DNA of 64,000 nucleotides from an uncultured Candidatus Melainabacteria bacterium (lineage in GTDB: Bacteria > Cyanobacteriota > Vampirovibrionia > Gastranaerophilales > Gastranaerophilaceae), in the NCBI GenBank assembly GCA_949927415.1, contig CATLFB010000002.1, positions 62,001-126,000 of the forward strand, given 5' to 3'. The position numbers and the translations under genes were made by a program. The notes beneath the pieces were generated by a model. It was not told the origin of the DNA, did no database searches, and saw nothing but the letters and a program-made list of their open reading frames with translations. This document shows, in pieces, positions 1-9,551 of this stretch; position 1 is the first letter of the stretch; every line of letters begins with the position of its first letter.

Positions 1-241
1 CCGCGTTTTCATACTTGTTCAAAATAGATTTTGAAAGATGTGAGCCCAAATCTACGTCAAAGCCGTAGTTGTAGCCGTCTTTGCCGATAAATCCGAAGGG
101 TTTTGCGTCAACCCTCACGCCAACGACAAGTTTTCCGCGCTTCAAGACCGTCTCAAGGTCAGTTGTTTCTTGTTCTTTTTTGCCGCACCCGCACAGTATC
201 AAACTCATTAAAAGGCATGTGCATATTATTTTTTTCAACAT
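1..241 (-). CDS. Family 3 solute-binding lipoprotein (N-terminal part)
   Basis: The frame starts at an ATG at 241, preceded by an AAGGAA ribosome binding site, and runs off the left edge, so only the first 80 residues are visible. Residues 1-19 form a lipoprotein signal peptide with lipobox L-C-G-C (Cys19). After it comes the typical start of a family 3 periplasmic binding protein (amino-acid ABC transporters): a G-K-L-V-V-G-V strand near residue 34, then the GFDVDL signature. It probably sits on the membrane surface and hands an amino acid to an ABC permease outside this window. The ligand cannot be told from this fragment. It lies downstream of rpoD but behind that gene's terminator, so it is probably a separate unit. 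Confidence 0.8.
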   Translation of the reverse strand, partial: MLKKIICTCLLMSLILCGCGKKEQETTDLETVLKRGKLVVGVRVDAKPFGFIGKDGYNYGFDVDLGSHLSKSILNKYENA

Positions 242-363
242 AAGCTTTCCTTCTATCTGAAAATATAACGAAGCCGCGGGAAAATGTCAACACAGAACAG
301 GGGGCGTAAAGATATTATTTTCGGTACTAAATTTTTTATAAATTTCTGCGCTAATTCTCTCAT

Positions 364-394
364 AAAAAAATTCCGGATTAATTCCGGAATTTTT
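364..394. terminator. Rho-independent terminator after rpoD
   Basis: An 11-bp perfect stem (AAAAATTCCGG / CCGGAATTTTT) with a 7-base loop lies 15 bases beyond the rpoD stop codon. The arms end in A and T runs, so it can work in both directions. Confidence 0.8.
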
Positions 395-408
395 CACTTA
401 TTTTATAA

Positions 409-1509
409 CTATGATTCGACGTATTCGCGCAATCTTTTGCTTCTGTTCGGGTGACGGAGTTTTCTAAGCGCCTTCGCTTCAATCTGTCTGATACGCTCGC
501 GGGTTACGCCGAAAAGCTGTCCGACTTCTTCAAGCGTTCTCTGGCGGCCGTCATCCATGCCGAATCTTAATCTCAATACATCGCGTTCGCGCGGTGAAAG
601 TGTGCAGAGAACTTCTGCCAAATCTTCTCTCAAAAGTTCTGATGCAACTGTTTTAATCGGCGCGTCTGCTTCTTTGTCTTCAATGAAATCACCGAGTCTT
701 GAATCTTCTTCCTTACCGATTGGCGTTTCAAGTGAAAGCGGTTCCTGCGCGATTTTGATTATCTCACGAAGTTTCGGGATTGAAACATTCATCTCGATTG
801 CAAGTTCATCTTCGGTCGGTTTTCTTGAAAGTTCCTGCGCAAGGCGGCGGGTAACTTTTTTCAGTTTGTTGATGGTTTCAACCATGTGAACCGGAATTCT
901 GATTGTTCTTGCCTGATCGGCAATTGCTCTTGTGATTGCTTGTCTAATCCACCATGTAGCGTAAGTCGAGAATTTGAATCCGCGTTCATGGTCAAATTTT
1001 TCTGCCGCACGGATTAATCCGAGGTTTCCTTCCTGAATTAAGTCAAGGAAAAGCATTCCGCGGCCGACGTATTTTTTCGCAATCGAAACAACCAATCGCA
1101 GGTTTGCCTGAACAAGTTTTCTTTTTGCGATTGCGCCCGGTGTGCCGCCTTCTAAGATTTTTCTTGCAAGTTCGATTTCTTCGTTTGCTGATAAAAGTTT
1201 AATTCTTCCGATTTCTCTTAAATAAAGTCTTACAGGATCATCAACTGCGATTCCTTTCGGAACTTCAAAGTCGTTTTGGTTTTCTTCTTCTGTCGAATTC
1301 ATCATGTAGATATCGTCAAGGTGCATTTTATTTTCGATTTTAGCTGTTACGATATCTTCAATGTTGTCAGTCGATATGTCCATGTTCATGTAGTTTACGT
1401 CATCATGGTCGTGGTCAAGTGAAGAATCCTCGTCAATGTCCGGAATGTTAAGGTTATCATCTTCCAAAATGCTGACAATTGAGGAGGTGGGTTGTCTTTT
1501 TTTAGTCAT
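409..1509 (-). CDS. rpoD: Primary sigma-70 factor
   Basis: This is the housekeeping sigma subunit that brings RNA polymerase to promoters. The 366-residue protein has an acidic, poorly conserved first 85 residues in place of a full region 1.1. Region 1.2 follows (about 90-120, [11 protein letters not shown]), then region 2 with the RpoD-box core (about 135-203), region 3 (210-285) and region 4 with its helix-turn-helix (300-362, [18 protein letters not shown]). It is shorter than E. coli RpoD because the long non-conserved insert is absent, as in cyanobacteria and Firmicutes. Its ATG lies inside the last codons of dnaG (8-base overlap), so the two are co-transcribed and probably translationally coupled, a conserved primase-sigma arrangement. 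Confidence 0.97.
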   Translation of the reverse strand: MTKKRQPTSSIVSILEDDNLNIPDIDEDSSLDHDHDDVNYMNMDISTDNIEDIVTAKIENKMHLDDIYMMNSTEEENQNDFEVPKGIAVDDPVRLYLREIGRIKLLSANEEIELARKILEGGTPGAIAKRKLVQANLRLVVSIAKKYVGRGMLFLDLIQEGNLGLIRAAEKFDHERGFKFSTYATWWIRQAITRAIADQARTIRIPVHMVETINKLKKVTRRLAQELSRKPTEDELAIEMNVSIPKLREIIKIAQEPLSLETPIGKEEDSRLGDFIEDKEADAPIKTVASELLREDLAEVLCTLSPRERDVLRLRFGMDDGRQRTLEEVGQLFGVTRERIRQIEAKALRKLRHPNRSKRLREYVES

Positions 1510-3409
1510 TATTTATTTTCTCCGAATTTAATCTTTTATTTATCTTATCTCTAAGCTGCATTTGTATTTTCAGGGCTTCGGTTTCGTCATCAACAGCATT
1601 ATTATATAATTTCCGTAATTTTTCTTTTTCCTGATTGCGAATCAGCTGGCAAATTTTGTTTTTGTTTTCTTCGATTACCAGTCTGAAGTCCTCGGGCGAT
1701 AGATTGCTGAACATTTCCGAAATACTTGTTAAATCAGCTATAACTTGCTGTGCATCTGCGTTTTCGCGGTATTCCGTGTACAGGTTTTCAATCAATTCCT
1801 TTACATTATTTACGGTACATATTAATTTGTCAATTGTAGATTTTACATTTATTAACGTTTCATTGGTAAATGCAGTGTCACCAATCATTTCATTAATTTG
1901 TTGGAACGAAAAATGATTGTCGGTTACAAAAAAAACACTCAATAAATTTTTTTGCGCTTTTTCGAAAACTGTTACATTTTTTGTTACAATTTTAGTAATC
2001 CTTTGCGGGACCTCTTCTTCTGCCTGTACCGGCAAAGCTTTGAACCGTTTGACTTCAAGCGCAAGCGCTTTTTCATCAATGTTCAATGCGGTTGCAACCA
2101 TTTTTATGTATTCAACTCTGACAATATCGTTGTTTATTTCCTGAAGAATCGGGATTATTTCTTTGACAAATCTGGTTTTTTCAAGCGGTGTTTTAATTTG
2201 GCTTTTGTTTTTGAGAATATTGTTGAGCTGAAAATCAATCAGCAAAGGTGCGCCTTGAATAATTTGTTTGAAGCTTTCTGCACCGATTGTTCTGATGAAT
2301 TCATCCGGATCCTTGCCTTCTGGCGGGCAGACGACACGGATTTCGCATGCGTACTTGTCGTTAGAAGATGAAATGTAGCTTTCATCAAACTGTTTGATAC
2401 TTCCAAGCCCTGCGAAGGCTTCTTTAATTACTTCTGCGCCTCTTCCGGTTGCTTTTTGGCCTGCGCTGTCAGTGTCGAATGATAGATAAATTCTGCGGGA
2501 TTTCGTGTATCTGCTCAAAAGTTTGACATGGTCTGAGGTCAGGGCTGTTCCGCATGCGGCAACGGCGTTTTCGATTCCGTGGGCTTGCGCGGAAATTACG
2601 TCAAAGTAGCCTTCCATAAGGATTACGCCATCTTCTGCCTTGACGGCTTCGCGCGCGGTGTAGAGTCCGTAGAGGATTTTACTTTTATTATAAATCAGGG
2701 AATCGGACGAATTCAAATATTTTGGCTGCTGATCGGGAGCGATTGCGCGGGCGCCGAAAGCTACATAATCACCCATTTCGTTTTGGATTGGGATGATGAC
2801 GCGGTTGCGGAAACGATCAATAAATTTTCCGGATTCTTTTGAGGGGAGAATCAGGCCGGCTTTTTCGAGAACCTCATCCGAGAAATCTTTTTTCAGGGTA
2901 TCGTACAAAGTATAATAGGATTTTGGTGCGATTCCGAGTGTATATTTTTTGATAATATCTTTAGTAATTCCGCGGGAGGTCAAATAATCCATTGCGATTT
3001 TAATTTCTTCGCTTTTATGGTGGAGGAGCATGTCGCAGTAGAATTCTGCGGCTTGCTGAGAGGCTTTCATCATCTGGCCTTTTAGGTCTTTGGTGTCGCT
3101 GCCTTCTTTGAATTTTTTAGGGACTTCGAGTCCGAATTTTGCGGCCAGGTCCATAACCATCGGGAAGAACTCGAGGTTTTTGGTTTTTTGGATAAAGGAA
3201 AGCGCATCACCTCCGGCGCCGCAGCTAAAGCATTTATAGATTCCGAGCTGCGGGTTTACGGAAAAAGAGGGGGTTTTTTCTTTGTGGAACGGGCAAAGGC
3301 CCCAGTAGTGGTTTCCCTGTTTTTTCAGAATAACCTGTTCGGAAACGACTTCAACGATATCGAGCCGGTCTTTAATTTGAGCAATAAGTTCTTGAAATGT
3401 GTCTGCCAT
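1502..3409 (-). CDS. dnaG: DNA primase
   Basis: It makes RNA primers for the replicative polymerase, working with the DnaB helicase encoded at 8050-9429. The 635-residue protein has an N-terminal CHC2 zinc ribbon with C39, H42, C60 and C63 as ligands. A TOPRIM catalytic domain follows at about residues 265-345 (EGYFD and the acidic DTD motif), then a C-terminal helical region for helicase contact. The ATG is preceded by AGGTGA. The gene overlaps rpoD by 8 bases and is the first gene of that operon. A block of modular repeats lies just upstream, beginning about 45 bases before the start codon. Confidence 0.97.
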   Translation of the reverse strand: MADTFQELIAQIKDRLDIVEVVSEQVILKKQGNHYWGLCPFHKEKTPSFSVNPQLGIYKCFSCGAGGDALSFIQKTKNLEFFPMVMDLAAKFGLEVPKKFKEGSDTKDLKGQMMKASQQAAEFYCDMLLHHKSEEIKIAMDYLTSRGITKDIIKKYTLGIAPKSYYTLYDTLKKDFSDEVLEKAGLILPSKESGKFIDRFRNRVIIPIQNEMGDYVAFGARAIAPDQQPKYLNSSDSLIYNKSKILYGLYTAREAVKAEDGVILMEGYFDVISAQAHGIENAVAACGTALTSDHVKLLSRYTKSRRIYLSFDTDSAGQKATGRGAEVIKEAFAGLGSIKQFDESYISSSNDKYACEIRVVCPPEGKDPDEFIRTIGAESFKQIIQGAPLLIDFQLNNILKNKSQIKTPLEKTRFVKEIIPILQEINNDIVRVEYIKMVATALNIDEKALALEVKRFKALPVQAEEEVPQRITKIVTKNVTVFEKAQKNLLSVFFVTDNHFSFQQINEMIGDTAFTNETLINVKSTIDKLICTVNNVKELIENLYTEYRENADAQQVIADLTSISEMFSNLSPEDFRLVIEENKNKICQLIRNQEKEKLRKLYNNAVDDETEALKIQMQLRDKINKRLNSEKINND

Positions 3410-3454
3410 ACTTCACCTACCAACACTCTAACATCAATAAACATTTTGGTAAAG

Positions 3455-3950
3455 TGGTGCTACGCACGTAGATGGATTTTCGGTAGGGTGAAAGGAGCGT
3501 GAGCGACTGGAATCCGTAAGAGCAACAATTCAACGGAGCGCGAGCGAACTGAGGGTGAAGGGTGCACACGGCGGCGTGGAGCCGGCGGAGCAACCCGAAG
3601 ACCCGCTAAATGTGAGCGAGCAAGACCGCGGCTTAAAGCCGTGAGGCTTTAAATAGCGAAGTGCTTGAATTGTGCGCACCCGAATAATTCAGTGTTACAC
3701 ACGTAAGAACATTGGAACTGAATTAGATGAAAGGCGCTTTTGACAGAATTAAGCGCTGGACGTTCAGGATTAGGACAGGGGCGCTAGGAGCGGACGACGT
3801 CTTCTGACGATTCCTGCAAACTCCAACGATAATCGTTGCATCCCCTCTCCTGGCAGAGGAGAGGGTGGAATTTCAACTTGAGCCCGCTTTTGGCGGCGCG
3901 AAAGTTAGAAATTCGGGTGAGGTACTACCCGAAGTAAAGTACGCATTGAA
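3455..3950 (+). repeat. Modular intergenic repeat block 1 (modules B and A)
   Basis: This block fills the dnaG-ferritin gap. It begins with the boundary GTGCTACGCACGTAG, followed by module B (about 3470-3694), whose ends TGGATTTTCGG and CCGAATAATTCA are nearly inverted. Module A (about 3694-3943) follows, with the hairpin CCCTCTCCT..AGGAGAGGG and the tail GAAATTCGGGTGAGG. An extra GC-rich stretch inside module B (about 3540-3625) matches, in reverse, sequence at 63244-63360. No protein is convincingly encoded here. Confidence 0.85.
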
Positions 3951-4115
3951 AGCTTTTTTCAGATTTTTAAAACTTTTTACAAAAGTTGGGCTCTAAAAAA
4001 GCCCCCCCCAAAAACCTTCCGAAAAAGTTTGCAATAAAAGGCTTGAATTTGCAAATAAAAACCGTAGATTCAAGAACTAACCTCCGGTTTCTATGTATTT
4101 TTCTGCGTTTGCCGA

Positions 4116-4625
4116 TTATCCGATAACAGGCGGGTTGAATACTCTTGCCGCAAGTTCGCGATCCAGCATAAGAAGTGCTTTCGCATCATCTTTCACAAGT
4201 TTCAATGTAGCCAGAACGCCGCCTACATTTGATTCTTCTTCAACCTGTTCTTTCAAATACCAGTCAAGGAATGAAAGTGCTGCGCGGTCTTTTACTTCTT
4301 CGGCTACATCCATCAGCGCATTAATACGTGAGGTAACAAATTCTTCATGAGACAGTACCTGTTCAAAAACTGCAAGGGGAGATGCCCAGTCAATTTCAGG
4401 TTTTTCAATAGCTTCAAGTTCTACCTTGCCGCCGCGCTCATGCAAGTAATTAAACATGCCCATAGCATGCGCATGTTCTTCCTGAACCTGAACGCTCATC
4501 CAGTTTACGAATCCTTTTAGGTTAAGTCTTTCAAAATATGCCTGCATTGAAAGGTACAGGTATTCTGAATAAAGTTCTTTGTTAATCTGGTCATTAAATG
4601 CCTTTTCTAATTTTTCCGAAATCAT
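4116..4625 (-). CDS. ftnA: Ferritin
   Basis: It is a cytosolic iron-storage protein that oxidises Fe(II) and mineralises it inside a 24-subunit shell. Counting from the chosen ATG, the 169-residue protein has the ferroxidase ligands in the usual places: E17, E50, H53, E94, Q127 and E130. The reading frame is open for another 40 codons upstream. The ATG at 4625 is preferred because AAAAGGAG lies just before it and the family's usual start (ISEKLEKAFNDQINKELYSEY-like) begins there. The gene is monocistronic, with repeat blocks on both sides. Confidence 0.95.
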   Translation of the reverse strand: MISEKLEKAFNDQINKELYSEYLYLSMQAYFERLNLKGFVNWMSVQVQEEHAHAMGMFNYLHERGGKVELEAIEKPEIDWASPLAVFEQVLSHEEFVTSRINALMDVAEEVKDRAALSFLDWYLKEQVEEESNVGGVLATLKLVKDDAKALLMLDRELAARVFNPPVIG

Positions 4626-4839
4626 TTTCTTACTCCTTTTTATCTGCTTTTGTAATAAAAGCCTTTGAATTTCTCTCTGCAAAAAGTTACACGGGTTTCC
4701 GAATATTAGATTATTATCCGGAATCTGTTTATATTTTAGCACCAAAAATTTTAAAACAATATTAAAATTTGGTTAAAAATATGATAAATTTGTTGAGGCC
4801 ATGTTTAGTCAGGAATTTTCGGGCAGATTTTCGACAGGC

Positions 4840-5464
4840 ACATTTGCTTAATCCGCTTCCCATGTCCCAAGCACGCATCAGTCGTCATGGAGGTTCTCCG
4901 ATATCGTCAAAAGACATAGTCCGCTCCAAGCGGTTTTGTCCTAATTCTAAACGTCTTCGCCTAGTTCTTGCAAAAGCGCTTTCCACCTCATTCAGACCCA
5001 ATATGTCTAAATGCGTAGTACCTCACCCGAATTTCTAAACTCGCATTCGCTTGTTAAGAAATTCTGCCCTCTCCTCTACCAGGAGAGGGGATGCGACGAT
5101 TGTCGTTGTCGTTTGCGTAAGCTGTCAAAAGACGTCGTCCTTTCCCAGCGCCTCTGTCCTAATCCTGAACGTCCGTGCCCTAATTCTTGCAAAAGCGGCT
5201 CCAGTATGACAGCCCCAATGAGTCGTCTGGATTATTGCTTCACGCCTTCAAGCCGTTCACTATATTTTGCTATTCGCAAAATTGCCGTTCACTTTTTCGG
5301 CGCTAATTCGAGTTTCGCTCATCCTCCGCGCTAATCGCGCTTCGGCTTCTCTTCACTCTACGCAAAATCCACCAGCGCCTTCGTCCTAATTCTGCACTTC
5401 CGTGCCTAATACCATTAAAAGCGACTCCTATATGACAGCCCCAATGTCTCTACGTGCGTAGCAC
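4840..5464 (-). repeat. Modular intergenic repeat block 2 (inverted)
   Basis: The same modules as in block 1, on the other strand. There is a partial module A at about 4905-5018, a full module A at 5018-5222 with the GGAGAGGG hairpin, module B at about 5228-5390 (ends TGGATTATTGC and GCAAAATCCA), and a head fragment of module A up to 5455. The boundary CTACGTGCGTAGCAC directly abuts the stop codon of the parvulin gene. Apparent reading frames across this block are chance. Confidence 0.85.
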
Positions 5465-5815
5465 CTATTTGCGGTCGGTGACTTTGATGATGTGCCAGCC
5501 GAATGGTGAAAATACAGGGCTTGAAACTTCGCCCACGGGCAGTAAAAACGCTTTGTTCTCAAACTCCGGAACCATCTGGCCGCGGCCAAAATACCCTAAA
5601 TCCCCGCCGCGCTGACCTGAAGGACATACTGAATATCGCTGTGCGTAGTATCCAAAATCTCCGCCGGCATCTATCTCTTTTTTTATCTCCATTGCTTCAG
5701 CGGCAGTCTTCACAAGAATGTGGCTTGCGCGAACCTGTGTGAAATTTTCACCGGCAAACGCCGCTGATGTGAGCATAATCATTATTACAAATATTTTCGA
5801 AATCGTTTTTATCAT
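5465..5815 (-). CDS. Secreted parvulin-type peptidyl-prolyl isomerase
   Basis: It speeds cis-trans isomerisation of prolyl bonds in exported proteins. The first 21 residues are a Sec signal peptide (K-T then a hydrophobic core ending A-F-A). The remaining 95 residues are a single PpiC/rotamase domain: VRASHILVK at the start, the SxCPS-x-x-x-GGDLGYF loop, and the end motif FGWHIIKV. There is no chaperone domain as in SurA or PrsA, so this is a minimal periplasmic parvulin. The stop codon directly touches the boundary of repeat block 2. Confidence 0.9.
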   Translation of the reverse strand: MIKTISKIFVIMIMLTSAAFAGENFTQVRASHILVKTAAEAMEIKKEIDAGGDFGYYAQRYSVCPSGQRGGDLGYFGRGQMVPEFENKAFLLPVGEVSSPVFSPFGWHIIKVTDRK

Positions 5816-5862
5816 ACCTTTATCCTACAACAAATAATCTAAATAACAATTGCCAATCAGAG

Positions 5863-7602
5863 TTACTTTCGTTTTTTAATCAGCGAATATTTCCGGCCTT
5901 GCCCCAGAACCTCGATTTTCACAGCTTTTTTTATCGCCTCCAAATCGTCGTTCTTCACAATAATACGCAGATTCTCGTCCTCAAAAAGATCATCTATTAT
6001 ATTGTAATAATCATCAACATAAAAATCGACCTGACCGCCGTAATAGTAATACACGGAATATCTTTTTCCGAAACCGACAGTCGCCAAATCATTCCCCTGC
6101 CTTTTTGCAAACTCAGCCATCCGCATCAAATCATTCTGCCCGAATTCGTAATCCATCAGGAAAAACAACCGGTACCCCCATGCCGAAAGCACCGTCATAA
6201 ACGCAATATATAAGGCAAAAAGACCTAACCTGTTTTTCTTTCGAAGCATTACAACCGACGCAATCCCGAAAACAAAAACCAGAATTATACAAAACCATTT
6301 TATAATCAAAAAGTCATCATAAATCATCTGCGGCAGTACAAATTTAGCAAACAGAGTTACAAATGCGGCAACAATACAAACGCCTGAAAAAATCCATGCA
6401 GTAAGATTGATTGCTTTTTCACAAACGCCTTTTTCTATATAATCTCTCCAGACAAAAGCCAGAATCAAAGCGGAAAAAGGATATACCGGCAAAATATATG
6501 TAATGAGTTTTGTACTCGAAACCGAGAAGAAAAGCATTATAAATCCGAAAGCGATTGATGCAAAAAGCAAAAGTTTTTGCGCGTCTGTCAGAGTTTCAAA
6601 GTCGAAATTTTTCAAGGGATTGAATTTTGAAATCATGGATTTTAAATTGCCGGCTTTTTGCGATTTAATTTCTGCAATCAGTGAAGAAAATTTTGAAGAA
6701 GAAAATTTTTCTTTGATTTTGCAAACCGCAGCCGCGATTGCCGAAAAAGTCCACGGCAAAAATCCCCACAGAAATGTCATCAGCATAAACCATACAGGCT
6801 GTTCTCTTCCGAGAGTTTCAGAGCCTTTAAACCTTCCGAGATGGTGCAGGATGATATATTCGTCAAAAAATCTCGGATGGTGAAGATTCAACATAATCGC
6901 ATGCCATGGAATAACTATAAGGAAGAACAAAATCCAGCCAACGCAAAAATATTTCGGCTTAAAGATTTCCTTAAATCTTCCGCTCACAATTGAGATAAAA
7001 AACATTGTGCCAAAAGGGATTACGAACCCCGGAATCCCTTTTGCCATCACGGCAAGTGCGGAAAATATGTAAAAAAGCCACCAGAAATATTTTTTATTAT
7101 CTTCCTTGCAAAAATAAGTCATAAATCCGAAAATCGTCGAAAATGCCGTGCAAACAGCAAGCACGATATCAAGAATTGCAAATTTGGAAAGGATTACAAA
7201 TTCCATGCTTGTTGCAAGGATTAGGGCGGAAATTACGCCGAAACTTTTTGACACGATTTTTCTTCCCGCAAAATATACAAGAAAGCAAGAAAGCATTCCG
7301 TACAGTGCAACCGGAAACCTTGCGCTGAATTCGTTTATCTTACCCCAGAATGCAAATGAAATGCATTCGCCCCAAAAATACAAAGGAGGTTTTTCAAAGA
7401 AATAATCGCCGTTTAGATAAAGCGAAAGAAAATCTTTGCTGTTGAACATTTCTCTTGCGATTCCGACATATCGAGTCTCATCAACATCCATCAAAGGGTA
7501 GTTCCCGATATTGTGGAAAAATATAAAATAAAACAGAACAAGCATTCCCAAAATAGTACACAAATCCGGATGTGCTTTAAAAAAATCTGTAATTTTCTGC
7601 AT
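5863..7602 (-). CDS. ArnT/PMT-like membrane glycosyltransferase
   Basis: This 579-residue protein has about a dozen membrane helices and the first-loop signature YPLMDVDETRYVGIAREM with the catalytic Asp-Glu pair of the GT-C fold (PMT/ArnT, GT39/GT83). Such enzymes transfer a sugar from a polyprenyl-phosphate donor to lipid A, a protein or a surface polymer on the outer face of the inner membrane. The conserved EKPPLYFW motif follows near residue 70. A soluble C-terminal tail of about 90 residues is present. No lipid A modification genes are nearby, so the acceptor is unknown. Confidence 0.85.
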   Translation of the reverse strand: MQKITDFFKAHPDLCTILGMLVLFYFIFFHNIGNYPLMDVDETRYVGIAREMFNSKDFLSLYLNGDYFFEKPPLYFWGECISFAFWGKINEFSARFPVALYGMLSCFLVYFAGRKIVSKSFGVISALILATSMEFVILSKFAILDIVLAVCTAFSTIFGFMTYFCKEDNKKYFWWLFYIFSALAVMAKGIPGFVIPFGTMFFISIVSGRFKEIFKPKYFCVGWILFFLIVIPWHAIMLNLHHPRFFDEYIILHHLGRFKGSETLGREQPVWFMLMTFLWGFLPWTFSAIAAAVCKIKEKFSSSKFSSLIAEIKSQKAGNLKSMISKFNPLKNFDFETLTDAQKLLLFASIAFGFIMLFFSVSSTKLITYILPVYPFSALILAFVWRDYIEKGVCEKAINLTAWIFSGVCIVAAFVTLFAKFVLPQMIYDDFLIIKWFCIILVFVFGIASVVMLRKKNRLGLFALYIAFMTVLSAWGYRLFFLMDYEFGQNDLMRMAEFAKRQGNDLATVGFGKRYSVYYYYGGQVDFYVDDYYNIIDDLFEDENLRIIVKNDDLEAIKKAVKIEVLGQGRKYSLIKKRK

Positions 7603-7691
7603 AAAATTTTCCTATCCCTAATACCTGAAAAATTGTATCATAAATATTCAGACAAACAAGACACAAATTAGAAGTGAATTTTTCATAAGGG

Positions 7692-7719
7692 TTGAAATTT
7701 AAAAAAAATGGGTTATAAT
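7692..7719 (+). promoter_or_regulatory. Strong promoter for antisense RNA
   Basis: TTGAAA, a 16-base spacer and a perfect TATAAT (7714-7719) face right. No plausible protein-coding gene follows in that direction. A terminator lies about 250 bases downstream. Confidence 0.6.
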
Positions 7720-7725
7720 AAAGAA

Positions 7726-7978
7726 AAGGGCGCGCAGGTTGCACACTTCGCTTTGAAGCCCCCTTTATTTGGATTTAAGCGCTAGTATTATTAGCAATAT
7801 TAGTACTAACGCTTTTTCAGTTATACTGAAATCCACTTTATCACCTCCTTTCCTGAAAGTTTTAACAAATTTCAAGTTCGCGCTCTCAGAATTGAAAAGT
7901 GAAAAAGGGCTTGCCCTTAAAATCAACATTAACAAACAAATCCCGCTTATACATCATGTATTTGCGGGATTTATTATT
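7726..7978 (+). ncRNA. Candidate antisense RNA of a type I toxin-like locus
   Basis: The transcript would start about 7 bases after the TATAAT and end at the hairpin AAATCCCGC..GCGGGATTT (about 7938-7975) followed by a T-rich stretch. It covers the whole small peptide gene on the other strand, including the ribosome binding site, so it could block translation by base pairing. Its 5' end can itself fold (AAGGGCGCGC with GCCCCCTTT). The terminator hairpin can also serve dnaB on the opposite strand. Inferred from signals only. Confidence 0.45.
7765..7836 (-). CDS. Small hydrophobic peptide, type I toxin-like
   Basis: A 23-residue frame starts at GTG (7836) behind GAAAGGAGGTGAT, which matches the 16S rRNA anti-Shine-Dalgarno over about 13 bases, with ideal spacing. 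That is by far the best ribosome binding site I saw in the window. The peptide has a short polar start (DFSITEK), a membrane-spanning stretch ALVLILLIILAL and a basic end (KSK). This layout is typical of type I toxins of the TxpA/Fst/holin-like kind, though I cannot assign it to a known family. A terminator-like hairpin follows at 7727-7768, and a convergent RNA is predicted on the opposite strand. Confidence 0.5.
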   Translation of the reverse strand: MDFSITEKALVLILLIILALKSK

Positions 7979-8049
7979 AATATTTTGAACAGAAGCGTTG
8001 CAGTTTTTCGATTGAATTTCGGACACGGCGCCGCAGAGTTAAAAAATTT

Positions 8050-9429
8050 CTAGAACGCGTCTGTCTTAATCGGGTTTTTGAATTTGGTGATGTTGCCCTG
8101 GAAGAGAAGTTTTACGGTGCCGACAGAGCCGTTTCTGTGTTTTGCGATGATAATTTCGGATTCACCCTTGTTCTGCGCCTTAATCGCCTCTTCTTCCTCT
8201 TCGCTTTTCTTGTAATATTCGTCACGGTAAATGAACATTACAATGTCGGCGTCCTGCTCAATTGAACCTGATTCACGAAGGTCCGAAAGCATCGGACGTT
8301 TGTCAGTTCTGGATTCTACCGCACGCGACAGCTGAGAAAGCGCAATTACCGGCACATCCAACTCTTTTGCAAGAATCTTCAAACCTCTGGATATTGCCGA
8401 AATCTGCTGCATACGGTCTTCTCTTCCCGAACTTTCCATCAACTGCAAATAGTCGATTAAAATAAGTCCGAGATTCTTTTCCTGCATTTTTAAACGGCGG
8501 CATTTTGCCCTCAAATCAGTAATCGTGCTTCCCGAGGTATCGTCTATATATATCGGCGCCTGGGCAAATGAGTTCATCGCATCCGCAAGTTTTTCCCAGT
8601 CTTTGCTCTGCATATTACCGGTCTTAACCCTTTGCGAATCTATTTCTGCCTCAGAACAAAGCATACGCTGAACCAACTGCTCTTTTGACATTTCAAGAGA
8701 GAATATCGCAACAGGTGTTTTTGCTCTCAATGCAACGTTTTGGGCGATGTTTAGCGCAAATGCGGTTTTACCCATCGCAGGACGTGCCGCAAGAATCAGC
8801 AAATCAGACTTTTGAAGTCCGTTCATCATAGCATCAAGTTCGTAAAATCCGGTCGGCGTTCCCGATAACTCGTCCTTGTGTTCATAGCGGTATTCAATCT
8901 TTTCATAAGTGTTTAAGACCAAATCTTTGACATGAACAAGATCGGTTGTGGCTTTTTTGGAGGCAATATCGAAAATAAGTTTTTCAGCCTGTTCAAGTGA
9001 CTGGTCAATTGGATTAACATCGTATCCAAAAGATACTATTTCGCTGCCGGCGTTTATTAAAGACCTTTTGATTGCTTTTTCCTGAATAATTTTTGCGTAA
9101 TATTCAATGTTTGCCGTGCTTATGGCATTCAGCGCAAGGTCGTTGATAAACGGTCTTCCACCGACAGTTTCAAGCTTTTGCGAATAATCAAGCACGTTTG
9201 AAACTGATACGATATCGATTCTTTCGTTTGTGTTGAAAAGCTGGAGCATGGCTTCATAAATATGCCGGTGCGCCGGCTTGTAAAAGCTTTCGGGCTTTAA
9301 GGTTTCCACAACCTTGGTTATCACAACCGGATTAACCAGAATCGCGCCTATCAATGCCTCTTCGGCTTCCGTGTTCTGCGGGATTAAATGTAAGTCTTTG
9401 TTGTTAGTTTTTTCTTTTACTTGTGCCAT
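8050..9429 (-). CDS. dnaB: Replicative DNA helicase
   Basis: This hexameric 5'-3' helicase unwinds DNA at the fork and recruits primase. The 459-residue protein starts with the N-terminal primase-binding domain (PQNTEAEEALIGAIL near residue 17). The RecA-like motor domain follows, with Walker A ARPAMGKTAF at about 214 and Walker B ILIDYLQLM near 320. The arginine-finger/H4 region (SQLSRAVE, RPMLSDLRESGSIEQDAD) is intact. No intein is present. The gene stands alone, downstream of a divergent intergenic region shared with cinA. Confidence 0.97.
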   Translation of the reverse strand: MAQVKEKTNNKDLHLIPQNTEAEEALIGAILVNPVVITKVVETLKPESFYKPAHRHIYEAMLQLFNTNERIDIVSVSNVLDYSQKLETVGGRPFINDLALNAISTANIEYYAKIIQEKAIKRSLINAGSEIVSFGYDVNPIDQSLEQAEKLIFDIASKKATTDLVHVKDLVLNTYEKIEYRYEHKDELSGTPTGFYELDAMMNGLQKSDLLILAARPAMGKTAFALNIAQNVALRAKTPVAIFSLEMSKEQLVQRMLCSEAEIDSQRVKTGNMQSKDWEKLADAMNSFAQAPIYIDDTSGSTITDLRAKCRRLKMQEKNLGLILIDYLQLMESSGREDRMQQISAISRGLKILAKELDVPVIALSQLSRAVESRTDKRPMLSDLRESGSIEQDADIVMFIYRDEYYKKSEEEEEAIKAQNKGESEIIIAKHRNGSVGTVKLLFQGNITKFKNPIKTDAF

Positions 9430-9513
9430 GCCTGAACCTCACTTTTCTATATGATAGTACGGAATGCATGAAAATTTAAACTACATGTAAAAATATATTT
9501 ACCAATTTGGATA

Positions 9514-9542
9514 TTGACATGTCTTAAAGAAGGATTTAGATT
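9514..9542 (+). promoter_or_regulatory. cinA promoter (leaderless arrangement)
   Basis: A perfect TTGACA, a 17-base spacer and TAGATT end only 9 bases before the cinA ATG. The mRNA would therefore carry a 5' leader of two or three bases at most. Confidence 0.6.
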
Positions 9543-9551
9543 AAAAATGTT

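Noticed and set aside
4769-5334. Two open frames of about 90-107 codons on the plus strand
   Set aside because: They lie wholly in the inverted repeat block, have repeat-derived sequence, and lack ribosome binding sites.
3470-5455. CRISPR array or tandem satellite
   Set aside because: The repeat units are over 200 bases, dispersed over the window, degenerate and without equal-length spacers or cas genes nearby.
7836-7860. Remnant of the 16S rRNA 3' end (TCACCTCCTTTC)
   Set aside because: Only about 12 bases match the anti-Shine-Dalgarno end and the preceding 16S helix is absent. On the minus strand it is simply an excellent ribosome binding site before a small frame.
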